Source: Globisporangium splendens (taxonomy: Eukaryota; Oomycota; Peronosporomycetes; Pythiales; Pythiaceae). Taken from it: a stretch of DNA of 64,000 bases. Position numbers and translations under genes: made by a program. Under the pieces are notes generated by a model, which saw only the letters and a list, made by a program, of their open reading frames with translations, did not search any database and was not told the origin of the DNA. The stretch is from assembly GCA_006386115.1 (NCBI GenBank), contig VFIW01000128.1, forward strand, positions 52,162 through 116,161, read 5' to 3'. Below are positions 38,173-48,438 of this stretch, piece by piece. Every line of letters begins with the position of its first letter. Within the stretch, counting starts at the first letter, position 1.

Positions 38173-40219
38173 CACTCTCTGTCTGGGTCAGGAAGGCGCA
38201 ACTGCGTTTTTGCCGCTCACCCAACAGAAAATAATACACTCGCCAGATCTGCCAATGTATGGGTGTTTGTATGGCGGGAAGGTGCTCTTGCACATGCAAT
38301 GGGAAAGATGAGGAGCGCGCATTCGTACTTAGCGGAACGAAATGGGTGAACAGCCGGACGGCTCGAACGAACGCCAGACGCACGCGAGGCATGGCGCACG
38401 GAAACGACGAAAGCATTCGTGTTCAAGAGGGTATGCGCTGTTGCAATGTGTTGTGGCTTTATGAAGCGTTTGCAAAGCGGTTGTTGTATCTATTATTGTT
38501 TATCCAGCATTGGATTATACAGGGAGTGAGCTTGATGGAAAAAATTGGCGAGTAGGGCGAGGGTTGGACGATGCGATGGGAGAGAGGGGGAGGGGAGCCA
38601 GTCCAAAAGGGTCAAAATACCGGTATATACCGGCATGATCATGAAGTTTTGCTGTGTGCAATTCAAGGCATTCAAAATCTGGGCATAACAGTTTTGCGCC
38701 AATAAATCAGGATGCTGTGATGTCAGACAATAAGAAACGTTTAATATCCCCGAGTACGCTGATAGTGCAGAAAGTTTGTGTGCTTTTTGGATCGCTGTCT
38801 GGAGAATCGCACGCCATGGTGAGTGCATGAGACACACACACGAGGAGCCTTGTTTCTCCCGCAGAAAAAAAAAGAAGCAGATCTTCTTTACCTTATGTAA
38901 TTGGTCAGAAAAGCATCCACTTCACCGTTTTAGCGAATCATAAGTCGCGTCGTGATTGCAACTCAACTTGCAAAATGAGATGCTCCCTCCCGCCTCAGAA
39001 AAGCAAAGCGAGTCAGAAGAAGACGAAGAGAAGGTGTAGGGGAACAGAAGTGAATCAAAATGGGTAGGCTCACTATTTAGGTAGGAACAGTAAATCACCC
39101 TTTTAAAAAGGATACACACAGTGCGGTTCACACCGAAATAGAAGACCGGCTTCTGTTTCAGGGATCGATCTGGCATCATGTCACTGTGTTGCCTAGCGAG
39201 AATCTCGGGACAGTATCCAATTGTGTGCTGTGCGCATGACGAAGCCTGCAGCATTGCTACGACAGCAGACTGAACATATCTACAGTGTGCACAAACAATC
39301 GACTGGTCCGCTGCCTGCATGACTTCTGAGTAATTGGCTCATTGCTTCAGAATGCTTATCTCCGAGGTCGCAACACTGAAGCACACGCTTTTGACCGAGA
39401 TTCCTCTCCGATAGCAATACTGAACAACAATTCTGACTTTTGGTCTCGTTGGGTCTCTGACTCCCCAGATGGAGCACCCGTGTTAGTTAGTTTCCGCTTG
39501 TGCATCCCCCGCTTCGTATTCAATCCAGGAAAGCGTGTACTCATCGCTAGGGCGAGTTCAGCTCAGACTGGTCTTGAAGAGCTCCCGTGCCAACCGAATG
39601 AGCCAAATGCATCACGATGGAGGCTCAAAGCTCAATTGAAATGCGTCGCGTTGCCGTCTCGCTGTGGACGTAGAACACCTGCATTAGCTAATCCACGAAC
39701 CGAGCCAACAGCGTCCAGTGGAAACGAATGGTATCATCCATTAAAGAAGTATCGGGGCTGAACTCGACAGTGGAGATTGAATGGCGGGGACATGAAAGTC
39801 ACACAGTCTTCCCTACGCGATTTGACGATCTTGCAAACTAATTGCTTGCTCCTTGCTGGAGCGCGTTGGCCCGTGGCTGCAAGCACGTTGCACTGCGCTG
39901 ACTGCACTCCGCCGACTGTTTGGTTCAGAAAGCTATCGAGAGTGTTCGTTTCACCAGTACTAGACACATGAAATGACGACAGAACTTCCCGCTGGACTTG
40001 ACTGGGACTTTCACCCCATCCTGAGCTCTGCTCCTCAGTCTAAGCTAAGTAAAGCAGCACTTCTCGAAGCCAGAAGAGGGCAGTGGCATACACTCGCTTC
40101 ATGCAAATAATCACAGCCTAGTGCCCACTTACTCGATCTGACTTCCTGTGGATATCTTCCAGTAGATACCACATTGGCATTCACTGGCCGACGTACTTTA
40201 CCCCGGCGCTGATGTTTCT
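38173..40219. other. 2-kb intergenic region with palindromes, no gene recognised
   Basis: This lies upstream of CesA (minus) and of mucin-like gene 2 (plus). I see a purine run near 38575-38600 followed by two abutting palindromes at 38620-38643. Small frames (38493-38837 minus, 39342-39761 plus) show no family motif. Confidence 0.4.
38620..38643. repeat. Two abutting perfect palindromes
   Basis: CCGGTATATACCGG (14 bp) is directly followed by CATGATCATG (10 bp), each its own reverse complement. Confidence 0.7.
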
Positions 40220-40252
40220 CATTCTTCATTTTCCTCGAAAATACTCAAGTCC
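40220..40252 (+). promoter_or_regulatory. Conserved 33-bp start-proximal motif, mucin-like gene 2
   Basis: It starts CATTCTTCATTTTCC, a good oomycete Inr/FPR match, and continues TCGAAAATACTCAAGTCC. The same block precedes the genes at 43094 and 44893. The inner TTTTCCTCGAAAA is an inverted repeat. The ATG lies 17 bases further on. Confidence 0.65.
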
Positions 40253-40268
40253 AGTCTTCATCTTCGCC

Positions 40269-41843
40269 ATGAAGATTACTGCTATCACTAGCTTTATTTG
40301 CCTCTCCGTGCTCGCTCTCGGCGAGCTTTCGGGTGCTGTGGCACTGGATGCGACTCCGGCTCCAACAACCAGCACCAAGCAAGCCGGGACGACACCAACT
40401 CCAGTATCGACGACTGTCAAGCCTGCCAGTACCCCTACTCCAGCCACCACGAAGCCATCCAGCACCCCTGCTCCAACCACTGCGAAGCAAGTTGCCACTA
40501 CGATCCCAGTCGTCGCCACAGTGAAGTCCAACTGCTGGGATGTCAGTGTCGAAGGTGATGCAACGTACTGCATTGCTGGACCTATTTGCAGTGGAAACGG
40601 GAAAGCTCCAGCAGGAGTGAACTGTCCAAAGAAGGGAGACGTTGCAGTGGCTTCATGCCTCAAAACCCTCAAGAGCTACACTGACGGAGGGAAGTGTGTG
40701 ACCCCAGTTGATGCCGAATGCAAAGTCATCAAGTCTGGTGCTTGGGGTTGTGTGTGGAAGAGTGCCGATCCGGTTGGAAGCAAAGCGTCGAGTGCCCCTG
40801 TCGCGACGACCACCAAGCAGGCATCTGCCCCAGCTACAGCGGCTAAGACACCCACCGCTGCTCCATCGGCAACCTCAACTAAGACGTCAACCACTACGCC
40901 AACTTCAACTTCGGTCAAGCCAGTGCCCACCACTCCAGCTTCAACCAAGACGCCAACGACCACTCCAACCCCAGCTTCGACCAAGTCCACGACTACTACA
41001 CCATCGGCCACAGTTACCAAGACACCGACCACCACCGCTCCAACTATGACTTCCAAGACGTCGACTACGACTCCTGCACCTACGACAAAGGTACAAACGC
41101 CAGTGCCAACAACTGCTAAACCAGCCAGTGGAGGTCCAACTCCGACGACGTCAAAGGTTCAAACCTCCAGCGAAAGTATTGTGAAGCAAGGTTCTACGAT
41201 ATCGGCACCAGCTACTTCAAAGCCAAACCCGAACTCTCATGGCCAAAACCAGAACCAGTCCACTGGCGCTCCAGCTACTACCAAGCCAAACTCGAGTGCT
41301 CCTGGCCAAAACCAATACCAATCCACCCAAACGCCAGTTCCAGTTCTAGTCCACCCCACTACATCGTCTACCCCCAATGTACCTGCACCAACTCGCGGTA
41401 GCTCTGATGGAAGTTTCAGTGGCAGTTCCAGTGGATCGTCCGACGGCAGCAGCAGCTCCAGTGGATTATCTGACGGCAGCAATAGCTCTTCTGATGACGA
41501 CAGCGATAGCTCTTTTGACGACGACAGCGAGACGATCCATTTTCCAAAGTCATCTTCCTCGCGTGGATCTGTTCGTGGTAGTCGCGACTCCTCTGATAAT
41601 GGGAGCGACTCTGCCTCCGATGACGACAGTGAAACTATCCATACTCCCAGGCAAATCACCGCCATGTCGCTCAATGGGGAAGCGCAAACAGCCGACGGAG
41701 ACTTCACCGCCGTGGCCACGGGATTTTTCGTTGCAGCAGCTGCCGCGTGTGCTGCCATGGGTGCCATCCTGTACAAGAAACAGCAAATGACCAAGGCAAA
41801 GGTGCAGGAAGAAGCCGTGGCGACGCCGAAACTCGGTTTTTAA
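40269..41843 (+). CDS. Mucin-like secreted six-Cys domain protein, member 2
   Basis: A 524-residue single-exon protein starting at the ATG at 40269 (MKITAITSFICLSVLALGE), preferred over the upstream in-frame ATG at 40212 because it begins the signal peptide and follows the start-site motif. Order: signal peptide; Thr/Pro/Ser/Lys tract; six-Cys domain (VSVEGDATYCIAGPICSG, NCPKKGDVAVASCLKTLKSY, DAECKVIKSGAWGCVW); a second Thr/Pro/Lys tract of about 190 residues; an acidic Ser/Asp stretch (SSSDDDSDSSFDDDSE); and a C-terminal hydrophobic segment (FFVAAAAACAAMGAILYKK). The Thr tracts predict heavy O-glycosylation. A plasma-membrane or wall-spanning mucin is inferred. The Cys domain is not one I can name. 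Confidence 0.85.
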   Translation: MKITAITSFICLSVLALGELSGAVALDATPAPTTSTKQAGTTPTPVSTTVKPASTPTPATTKPSSTPAPTTAKQVATTIPVVATVKSNCWDVSVEGDATYCIAGPICSGNGKAPAGVNCPKKGDVAVASCLKTLKSYTDGGKCVTPVDAECKVIKSGAWGCVWKSADPVGSKASSAPVATTTKQASAPATAAKTPTAAPSATSTKTSTTTPTSTSVKPVPTTPASTKTPTTTPTPASTKSTTTTPSATVTKTPTTTAPTMTSKTSTTTPAPTTKVQTPVPTTAKPASGGPTPTTSKVQTSSESIVKQGSTISAPATSKPNPNSHGQNQNQSTGAPATTKPNSSAPGQNQYQSTQTPVPVLVHPTTSSTPNVPAPTRGSSDGSFSGSSSGSSDGSSSSSGLSDGSNSSSDDDSDSSFDDDSETIHFPKSSSSRGSVRGSRDSSDNGSDSASDDDSETIHTPRQITAMSLNGEAQTADGDFTAVATGFFVAAAAACAAMGAILYKKQQMTKAKVQEEAVATPKLGF

Positions 41844-43047
41844 ATTCTTACAATGACCAGGCACTACAGGTAGATAGACCTACGTGCCCATTCCGCGCCA
41901 GCCTCTAGTCTGTATTGCATGCATTTCATGCTCGCTTCTTTTACATTGAATCAGCCATTCATACCATTGCACATCGTTTTAAACATGCTCAACCAATGTT
42001 ATTCCTGCGAGTCAATGCGGTGATAATACTCAGTCATTTGTTAGATGCAATGTGTTGGAGGCACTGTGTGTATATCAGACGATGGTTGCCGCTTTGCTGT
42101 CTTATAATTGAAGCAACGCATCTGTCGACTGCGCATTGGGGAACTATCCGTGAGATGGGTGACAACCTATTGGAATCGACCCAAAGCACGTATCAACGGC
42201 GACCATGCCACGCTTCGTTTACCAAGTTCCGGGTAACGTGCACACGTGGCCATGAATCTCGTGCCATCAGCACTTCGTAGATTCGCTTCGTCAGTTGTGT
42301 CCATCGGGTGGACAGACAGACGCAAGGCAGTGTACCCATCGGGTGGTCAGAAAGGTCATTTGGTGCTACGAGAAAGGGCGGGTGTGAGTGATGGTCCAAT
42401 GCAACAAATTTCCTGCGACGTGTGAGCATTCTGTTTGCTGCTGCATAATGGGTTCAGCTGTGATCGACACAGTCTGCTCAGAGCCATTACACACTGGAGC
42501 ATAACGCGTTTCATCGAGTAAGACCGCTGCAACACGCCAGTTGACTCATGTACCTGGGAGACCAGTCAACTGCAAGAGACTCAGCTGATGTAGCTTAGCA
42601 GCTACACACATGTGTAGGGTGCGTGTTGGTGCACAATTATGTTCAGCCACTGCATTCAGCAAGACAGCCTCCACTACAGCACTTTCAAATTTCATGGTGT
42701 TGTCTCCTAGAACCCTGTTGCACACTGCCAGGCAGTGCCGTTTTGCGTCCACCTGGGTAGCAAGAAGCAGCCGGTTATCGGCCAGGTAGGCTCGCACACT
42801 GGAAGCTGGACCCATGAGCGCTAGCTGTCTTGTCTCAATCCTGACACGTACCCAGAGCAAGGCAATTAGAATGCATCTGTTATGGCAACCAGCAAACTGA
42901 GCGTAGTATAACTTTTCACGTCCACAATACTTGACTCAATACAATAATATCCGAGTGGAACGAGACTCGACTGCACCGCACAGGAACGACACCCTCGCAC
43001 CGCCCTCTTGCGCCCCTCCATCCACAGGCTTTGTCTTCAAACTTTAC
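41844..43047. other. Intergenic, no gene recognised
   Basis: Between mucin-like genes 2 and 3. One minus-strand frame (42546-42860, 104 codons) is the most protein-like but has no identifiable motif; it could be a decayed mobile-element fragment. Confidence 0.35.
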
Positions 43048-43079
43048 CATTCCTCATTTTCCTTGAAAATACCCAAGCC
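43048..43079 (+). promoter_or_regulatory. Conserved start-proximal motif, mucin-like gene 3
   Basis: CATTCCTCATTTTCC followed by TTGAAAATACCCAAGCC, the same block as upstream of genes 2 and 4. The ATG follows after 14 bases. Confidence 0.65.
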
Positions 43080-43093
43080 GTCTACTCTCCACC

Positions 43094-43927
43094 ATGAAGA
43101 TTACTTCCATCACCAGCTTTCTTTTCGTCGCGGCCATTGCCCTTGGACAAGCCTCAGGTGCATTGGAGGTCGACTTCTCCCAACTGCAGACGACGACCGG
43201 CAGCACCCCTGCTCCAACGACTGTGAAGCCTGGGAGCACTCCAACCTCAACGACCACCAAGCCTGCCAGTACTCCGGCTTCGACAACTGGCAAGGCTGCC
43301 ACTGCCCCAGCCTCTACGACGGTTAAGCCTGCAACTACCCCGGTGGAGACGACTTCCAAGAGCACGAGTGCCACCCCAGCACCAACAACGGCCAAGACTG
43401 CTAGCAATCCTGCGGCTGCTAACTCTGACAAGAAGTGTGTGGATGTCAGTGTCGAAGGTGATGCCACTTATTGCATTACCGGTCCAGTTTGCAGTGGCGG
43501 TGGCAAGGCTGCTCCGGCAGGAGTGAACTGTCCGCAGAAAGGAGATGTGGCGGTCGAAGCATGCATTAAAACTCTCAAGAGTTACACCGACGGTGGCAAG
43601 TGCGTAGCCTCAGTTGACGCCGAATGCAAGGTGATCAAGACGAATGTCTGGGGCTGCGTCTGGAAGGAATCCAGCACTGCTGGGGTGGCTATGCCAAGCA
43701 CGACCTCCAAGGCGTCTACGACACCATCGCCAGCCATCTTCAACTGTGCTAGCACTCCATCCTCGACGTCCTCGAAGACGACTACTGCGCCAGCCACTGC
43801 TCCAGCCGCAACGACGAGCAAGGGTGCTACTGTCGCCCCAGCCCCAACCACTGTTAAGCCTGCTAACACGCCAGCTGCAACCACCGCGAAGGACCCTGCT
43901 AACCAACAATCCACTTCGGGAAAATAA
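43094..43927 (+). CDS. Mucin-like secreted six-Cys domain protein, member 3 (no membrane anchor)
   Basis: A 277-residue protein with signal peptide (MKITSITSFLFVAAIALGQ), Thr/Pro/Ala tract, the shared six-Cys domain (VSVEGDATYCITGPVCSG, NCPQKGDVAVEACIKTLKSY, DAECKVIKTNVWGCVW) and a second Thr/Pro/Ala tract. It ends QQSTSGK with TAA and has no C-terminal hydrophobic segment, unlike the other three members, so it should be released rather than anchored. A frame or segment loss at the 3' end could explain this. An unpaired Cys sits in the second tract (IFNCAST). It is tandem with the gene at 44893 and closest to it in layout. Confidence 0.82.
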   Translation: MKITSITSFLFVAAIALGQASGALEVDFSQLQTTTGSTPAPTTVKPGSTPTSTTTKPASTPASTTGKAATAPASTTVKPATTPVETTSKSTSATPAPTTAKTASNPAAANSDKKCVDVSVEGDATYCITGPVCSGGGKAAPAGVNCPQKGDVAVEACIKTLKSYTDGGKCVASVDAECKVIKTNVWGCVWKESSTAGVAMPSTTSKASTTPSPAIFNCASTPSSTSSKTTTAPATAPAATTSKGATVAPAPTTVKPANTPAATTAKDPANQQSTSGK

Positions 43928-44838
43928 GGCACGACTCTCAACTGCTTCGAAGCCTCGATTCTTCTAATTCATTGATTTTGAAGATACCATAGCTATTTTG
44001 AGCATGCGCAGTCAGGATCAACATAGTGAGTCAATGCTGTAGCCTCCAAGTACGTTAAACGGTAACACTGATTTTCTGAGTCTCAACTGAAAGCACCTTT
44101 CCCCCATGTCGTATTCAGCTCATTACTTCTTTGGTAAAGACACAGAAACTGAGTTTGGCCAGCTACTTGGGAGTCCTATGTGCTATTAGCCCAGATGGAG
44201 CCGAGTTCGTTTGCGAACAGGACTGAGGTGTCAAGTTGAGTCCTAACTTCCGATATTATTTAAAGTTTCGAAATATTGTCCACATACAGTATTTCGAAAT
44301 GTAGCCATGTTGTTGCCCCTTCTTTGGCCACTTCAGATCGCCTGATCTCTGAACGTAAACGACGGGATCCACTGATCTGAGCAGATCTGAGCAGATCCAG
44401 TACGGAACGGACGCGTGCCACGCTGAACGTCGGACCGAGGAAGACGCACTTGTTTGCCAAATGTTTCAGATCTTCTGAAATGATTGTTGGATCGTGGATG
44501 CTACGTTGCCAAGTTCGCGCAAGCTGGTGAGATCAGTAATAGGATTAGAAAAGTAGCTGTACTGAAGAAAGGGCAGTACCGGACCGACACTACCACATAT
44601 CGTACCGATGTACCACACAAAGATAACCGTACTACTCCATACCACTTTGATGGCAAGCAATTCTTGCCTTGCCGAACAGGACTGACAAATCGATGGATTC
44701 TGTTACTCCTTCTGCACGCACTATCCGTCTGTCTGTGGCGGTCTGTTGGAGGTATCAAGTGCACCTTACGAAATGGCAGCTCCTCCACTTGCCCGTGGCC
44801 ATGAGCGGTAGCTAGTTAAGCCCTCCTTACACCATGTT
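43928..44838. other. Intergenic, no gene recognised
   Basis: Between mucin-like genes 3 and 4. A short direct repeat (TCTGAGCAGATC, twice) lies near 44378-44400. No coding pattern. Confidence 0.4.
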
Positions 44839-44872
44839 CATTCCCTATTTTCCTCGAAAATACTCAAGTCCC
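44839..44872 (+). promoter_or_regulatory. Conserved start-proximal motif, mucin-like gene 4
   Basis: CATTCCCTATTTTCC followed by TCGAAAATACTCAAGTCC; almost identical to the block at 40220. The ATG follows after 20 bases. Confidence 0.65.
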
Positions 44873-44892
44873 TCTCCAGCTACCCACTCACG

Positions 44893-45804
44893 ATGAAGAT
44901 CTCGTCCCTCACCACCTTTGTCTGCGTCGCGGCACTCGCCGTCGGTGCCATGGCGCACTCCGATGACGCAACACCAGCTCCGGCGTCGACCGTGAAGACG
45001 GCTAGCACGCCATCTACGGCCGCCAATCAGACGACCCCAGCCACCACCACCAAGGCTCCATCTACCACCCCAGTGGCTACCACCAAGGCACCAACCTCCA
45101 CGCCAGCGTCCACCACGAAGGCGCCATCGACCACGCCAGCCACTACCACCAAGGCGACAAACACGCCAACGACCATCACGGCGTCCAAGTGCATCAACGT
45201 CAGTGTCGAAGGCGACGCCACCTACTGCATCACTGGCCCAATCTGCAGCGGCGGTGGCAAGGAACCGGCAGGAAAGAACTGCCCGAAGAAGGGAGACGTG
45301 GCTGTCGAGTCGTGCCTCAAGACGCTCAAGAGCTACACGGACGCTGGCAAGTGTGTGGCTCCATCGGACGCTGAGTGTGTGGCTGTGAAGACTGGTGTGT
45401 GGGGCTGTGCGTGGCCAACGACGAAAACGGTGACTGTGACGCCTGCTGTTGCGACGAAGGCTCCAAGTGCTACGCCAGCTACGACTACCAAGGCGCCAAC
45501 GTCTACGCCATCCACTACTACCAAGGCTCCAAGCGCTACGTCAGCTTCCTCGACGAAGGCTCCGAGCACGACTCCTGCGACTACGACGAAGGCTACAAGC
45601 GCTACGCCAGCTTCAACCACTGCCCAGAAGGTGTCGCTTCTTGCTGAAAGCGGGGATGCTACTGGTCCGACTACCGGCACGGTCGCTGCGGCTGTCGCTG
45701 CTACTGCTGGTGTGGCCGCTGGTGTGGTCGGCGCTGTTCTTTACAAGAAGAACAAGAAGGCGACGAAGGAAGTCGACGACATGGTCGCCATCCACACTCC
45801 TTAG
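44893..45804 (+). CDS. Mucin-like secreted six-Cys domain protein, member 4
   Basis: A 303-residue protein: signal peptide (MKISSLTTFVCVAALAVGAM), repeated TTKAP/S units, the six-Cys domain (VSVEGDATYCITGPICSG, NCPKKGDVAVESCLKTLKSY, DAECVAVKTGVWGCAW), a second run of TTKAPSxTPA units, and a C-terminal membrane segment (VAAAVAATAGVAAGVVGAVL) with YKKNKKATKE as stop-transfer. It is the clearest full-length member and the best template for the family. The repeats encode Thr/Pro/Ala/Lys with many ACC/ACG codons, giving a low-complexity DNA tract. A poly(A)-type AATAAA lies near 45876. It should be a type I surface mucin. Confidence 0.86.
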   Translation: MKISSLTTFVCVAALAVGAMAHSDDATPAPASTVKTASTPSTAANQTTPATTTKAPSTTPVATTKAPTSTPASTTKAPSTTPATTTKATNTPTTITASKCINVSVEGDATYCITGPICSGGGKEPAGKNCPKKGDVAVESCLKTLKSYTDAGKCVAPSDAECVAVKTGVWGCAWPTTKTVTVTPAVATKAPSATPATTTKAPTSTPSTTTKAPSATSASSTKAPSTTPATTTKATSATPASTTAQKVSLLAESGDATGPTTGTVAAAVAATAGVAAGVVGAVLYKKNKKATKEVDDMVAIHTP

Positions 45805-46821
45805 CCGTGTCCAATACGTTCTCGAGTTCATTTTCTAGCAATTTCTGCTACAAATGCATCCGGGTTCTGAAAACAAATAAAAGCAAAGAAAACGAAGAGA
45901 AGTTTTTTTATCTCACGCATCAAATATCTCCCTTTCCTTTGCAAGCTGTCACAGACAGCGCAAATGCCATTTTCATCATGAAAAGACGGAAAATAACCCA
46001 GCAGTCTGGTGTAAAGTTCGAAAATTGTTGATAGACGCATTTCACGAGACTTGCTGTTTGAATACAGACTATTATTTACGGACATCACAGTCTTTGAAGA
46101 TCGCGATATTTAGAATGTTTCTGGGACAGTTGGTAAATGCATCGTCGGGTGAGATCACAGAGAGTGCATGATCACACAAATCACCATGCCATTTTTGTAG
46201 GGCTTGCCAGTGAATGTTACGTATCTCGACAACAAAGGACTCCCTCACACGCAAAATATCGTATCTTCAGCAAGAATCGCACAATCTCAGCAGTACCTTT
46301 GCACGAAGGACTCGGCATCTGAAGTAATAAATAGATCAAGATCGTAGATACGACAAAATCAGGAAAAAGAGAACACAAAGTCAAACAACTAGGTAGATCG
46401 AAAGTGTTGTCCACAATTCATTATCAAATGCGCGATGAGCAAGAAAGGCTAACGGATGCAAGCATCTCAAGGCACTGCATTGTTCGCGATTGAAGCATCT
46501 GAAGTCCAGACAGTCAAGGAGCTAGGGCTCCTTCGGGATGAGACACCCACACAAATCGACAATAATCGGAATCCAGACTACGGTGTTGTGTGCAACAAAC
46601 AACATAAACACCGATGTCTTCGCATAAAAACGAGATCAGAGCACGTTGCAGTGAATTCGCGCTATCATGCGGTTTTCAGCTGGTGGTTTCTAGGAGTTGT
46701 CAAAGAAGCATGTGGTATTTTGGATCGGTTTACAGTGCTGTACGATCGCCAGAAAGGACCGGCGGCCGCTGTCGAGCACACTTTTCCGACTGCGGGCATC
46801 GATTTTGTCGGAGGCACATGC
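45805..46821. other. Intergenic, no gene recognised
   Basis: AT-rich DNA between mucin-like gene 4 and the retroelement block. A plus frame at 46456-46866 has no recognisable motif. Confidence 0.4.
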
Positions 46822-46837
46822 TGTAATGGGGCTTACC
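46822..46837 (+). repeat. 16-bp copy of the element B LTR terminus
   Basis: TGTAATGGGGCTTACC is identical to the first 16 bases of the B LTR at 47859, then the two diverge. It may mark an old LTR edge or the end of element D. Confidence 0.5.
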
Positions 46838-46943
46838 TTTATCTTTATAAGGTGAGGTATATTTAGGTTCATCTTCGTGACCTACAATATCCATTCTCCT
46901 AACTAATCTTCATTGCGAATTTCATCTGGGAGTGTAAATGTGT

Positions 46944-47858
46944 CTACAGCGCGGATTGCACTAGATCACTTCTGAATGCTAAATAATCTTTGACCGGGAT
47001 GGCATGTTCTCTTGGTCCTATGTGAGGCTGCCTTGTGTTGTCCAATGACCTTGGGTCTTCCGAACTTCGCATAAGCCAATGCATGACGTCGTTGTCAAGA
47101 TCCTGTGTGAGATTGTTGAAAGCAGCTCTTTGAGTTGGGAAGTGGACCTGCGTTGAGGTTCTGGTGTCCATGGCTAGGTTGGCAGCTGAGTTCGCCATCT
47201 TGTTGAAGGCACGGTAGTGATGGTACCATCCTCGGATGTCGATGCAATCCGCGAGTCGTCGACTTGTCTGGTATAAACGTGCCAGTCGGTGCTGTCGAGG
47301 GGACCGATGCATTCGCTGTTGGGAGATAATGAGCGCACTGTCTCCAATCACGTACAACGGTTCGAAGTGACTGCGTTGGGCTTCTCGGAGTCCATGTATG
47401 AGACCCCAGTACTCTGCAAAGTTGTTGGTCGTGTCCTTCCTGCTATACGCCATGCTCGCGGCCCAAATTAAACTGGCTGTGTGCGAGTCGTTATGGACAC
47501 GCACGATAATGGATCCAGTCCCTCCTGGTCCTGGATTGCCGCGTGACCCGCCATCGAAAAACAACAGGTAAACGCCGCGAGTATCACCTGGAGTCAAGGG
47601 GATGGCGTCGGTTTGGCTGAGAAAGCAGTCGACATATGCCTTGAGAACTGCTGCAACCGTGTGACCGTCCGAGTCTCCATCTTGCGCTTCAGCGAGTCAT
47701 GTGAGGTTTCGCATTCCTGCCTCTAATCTGGTCATCATGATCGCCATCTCAGCAGTCGATTCGATTGGATCCGAATTCATGCGTCGCAGATGCGCACACC
47801 AAATGGCATGTATGAGCGACGCGCTCATATATCGCCACAGCATGTGTGCGACGGAATA
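46944..47858 (-). pseudogene. Retroelement RNase H fragment (element D), degraded
   Basis: The minus-strand frame ending at 46944 holds a type I RNase H domain: LLFFDGGSRGNPGPGG (first catalytic Asp), NNFAEYWGLIHGL (Glu) and VIGDSALI (Asp), with a later YRAFNKMANSAANLAM helix carrying the terminal block. The same frame continues upstream through a TGA at 47697-47699 into a stretch reading WCAHLRRMNSDPIES, probably the end of a reverse transcriptase region. It is cut at 47858 by the LTR of element B. Since D runs on the minus strand, its 5' remainder should lie beyond B's far LTR, outside the window. The class (LINE-like or other) is not clear. It is not functional as it stands. Confidence 0.75.
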
Positions 47859-48249
47859 TGTAATGGGGCTTACCATTACATGGGTTCTTGGGTACAAAGA
47901 GTGTGGGTCATACCCACACGGGTTATACCACTCTCTACAAACCCACCCGTTAACCCATCAACACTGTATGTAGCCAATTCCATTTTTAGCCAAGAAGAAC
48001 ATCCCGTTGAAGTTTAATCTCATTGGATGATAGTCGGATTGGACACCCGACTATCTACCAATCGAAGACGCCGTAGGAACAACCCATCAGATTTGCATTT
48101 CAAACCTTCAGATTTCAATTCACTTCTCTTTTTGCACGTTATCGCGCAAAGCTCCCTTCCTTCTTTTGGACACAGTGATACCGCTGTGCCCTTCCTTTCA
48201 CCTGCGCTTCCTCAACGCACGTGTACGTCGTGTAACGAGTCCCGTTACA
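47859..48249 (+). repeat. 5' LTR of element B
   Basis: A 391-bp segment from TGTAATGGGG to CCCGTTACA. Its ends resemble those of the A/C family (TGTAACGGGG.. / ..CCGGTTACA). A primer-binding-type word, CCTGGCAGCACCTGTGG, follows directly. GAATA at 47854-47858 is the expected left target duplication. Confidence 0.75.
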
Positions 48250-48298
48250 CCTGGCAGCACCTGTGGTCCGTCCAACCACAGACCGAGAGCCGTCAGTA

Positions 48299-48438
48299 AT
48301 GAGTACTGACGAAGAACCGATGATGAATCTCGAACCCGTGGAAACCGCGAGTGCGACGATCAACCGGGAGGATTGCCTCCACGTGAGTGATCTCGAGTGA
48401 ATGCCTTCCAACGGATGAGGACGATCATCGGCGAAAAG
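48299..48438 (+). pseudogene. Element B gag, 5' part
   Basis: An ATG at 48299 opens a short frame (MSTDEEPMMNLEPVE) that stops at TGA after LHVSDLE. A second frame, open from CGAGTGAATGCC, reads NAFQRMRTIIGEK and continues across the element A insertion into 56992 onward. A small indel near 48395 probably separates the two. Confidence 0.6.
48434..48438 (+). other. Target-site duplication of element A, left copy
   Basis: AAAAG immediately precedes the LTR TG; the same five bases follow the right LTR at 56987-56991. Confidence 0.85.

Larger units (their letters stand above)
47859..48438 (+). mobile_element. Ty3/gypsy-type element B, left part (interrupted by A)
   Basis: B consists of the LTR at 47859, a primer-binding site, and the start of gag, and is then split at 48438/48439 by element A. 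It resumes at 56992 (56987-56991 being the duplicated AAAAG). Joining across A restores the reading frame, which is direct proof of nesting. The second LTR lies outside the window. Confidence 0.85.

Noticed and set aside
40676..41056. Val/Gly-rich minus-strand ORF
   Set aside because: Reverse complement of the Thr/Pro codon tract of mucin-like gene 2; no independent evidence.
42546..42860. 104-codon minus-strand ORF
   Set aside because: Composition is protein-like but no motif, neighbour or splice support; noted only as part of the spacer.
40400..45640. CRISPR-like or satellite array in the repetitive Thr-codon tracts
   Set aside because: The repeats are codon-level TTKAP-type units inside open frames with signal peptides; spacing is irregular and there are no spacers.
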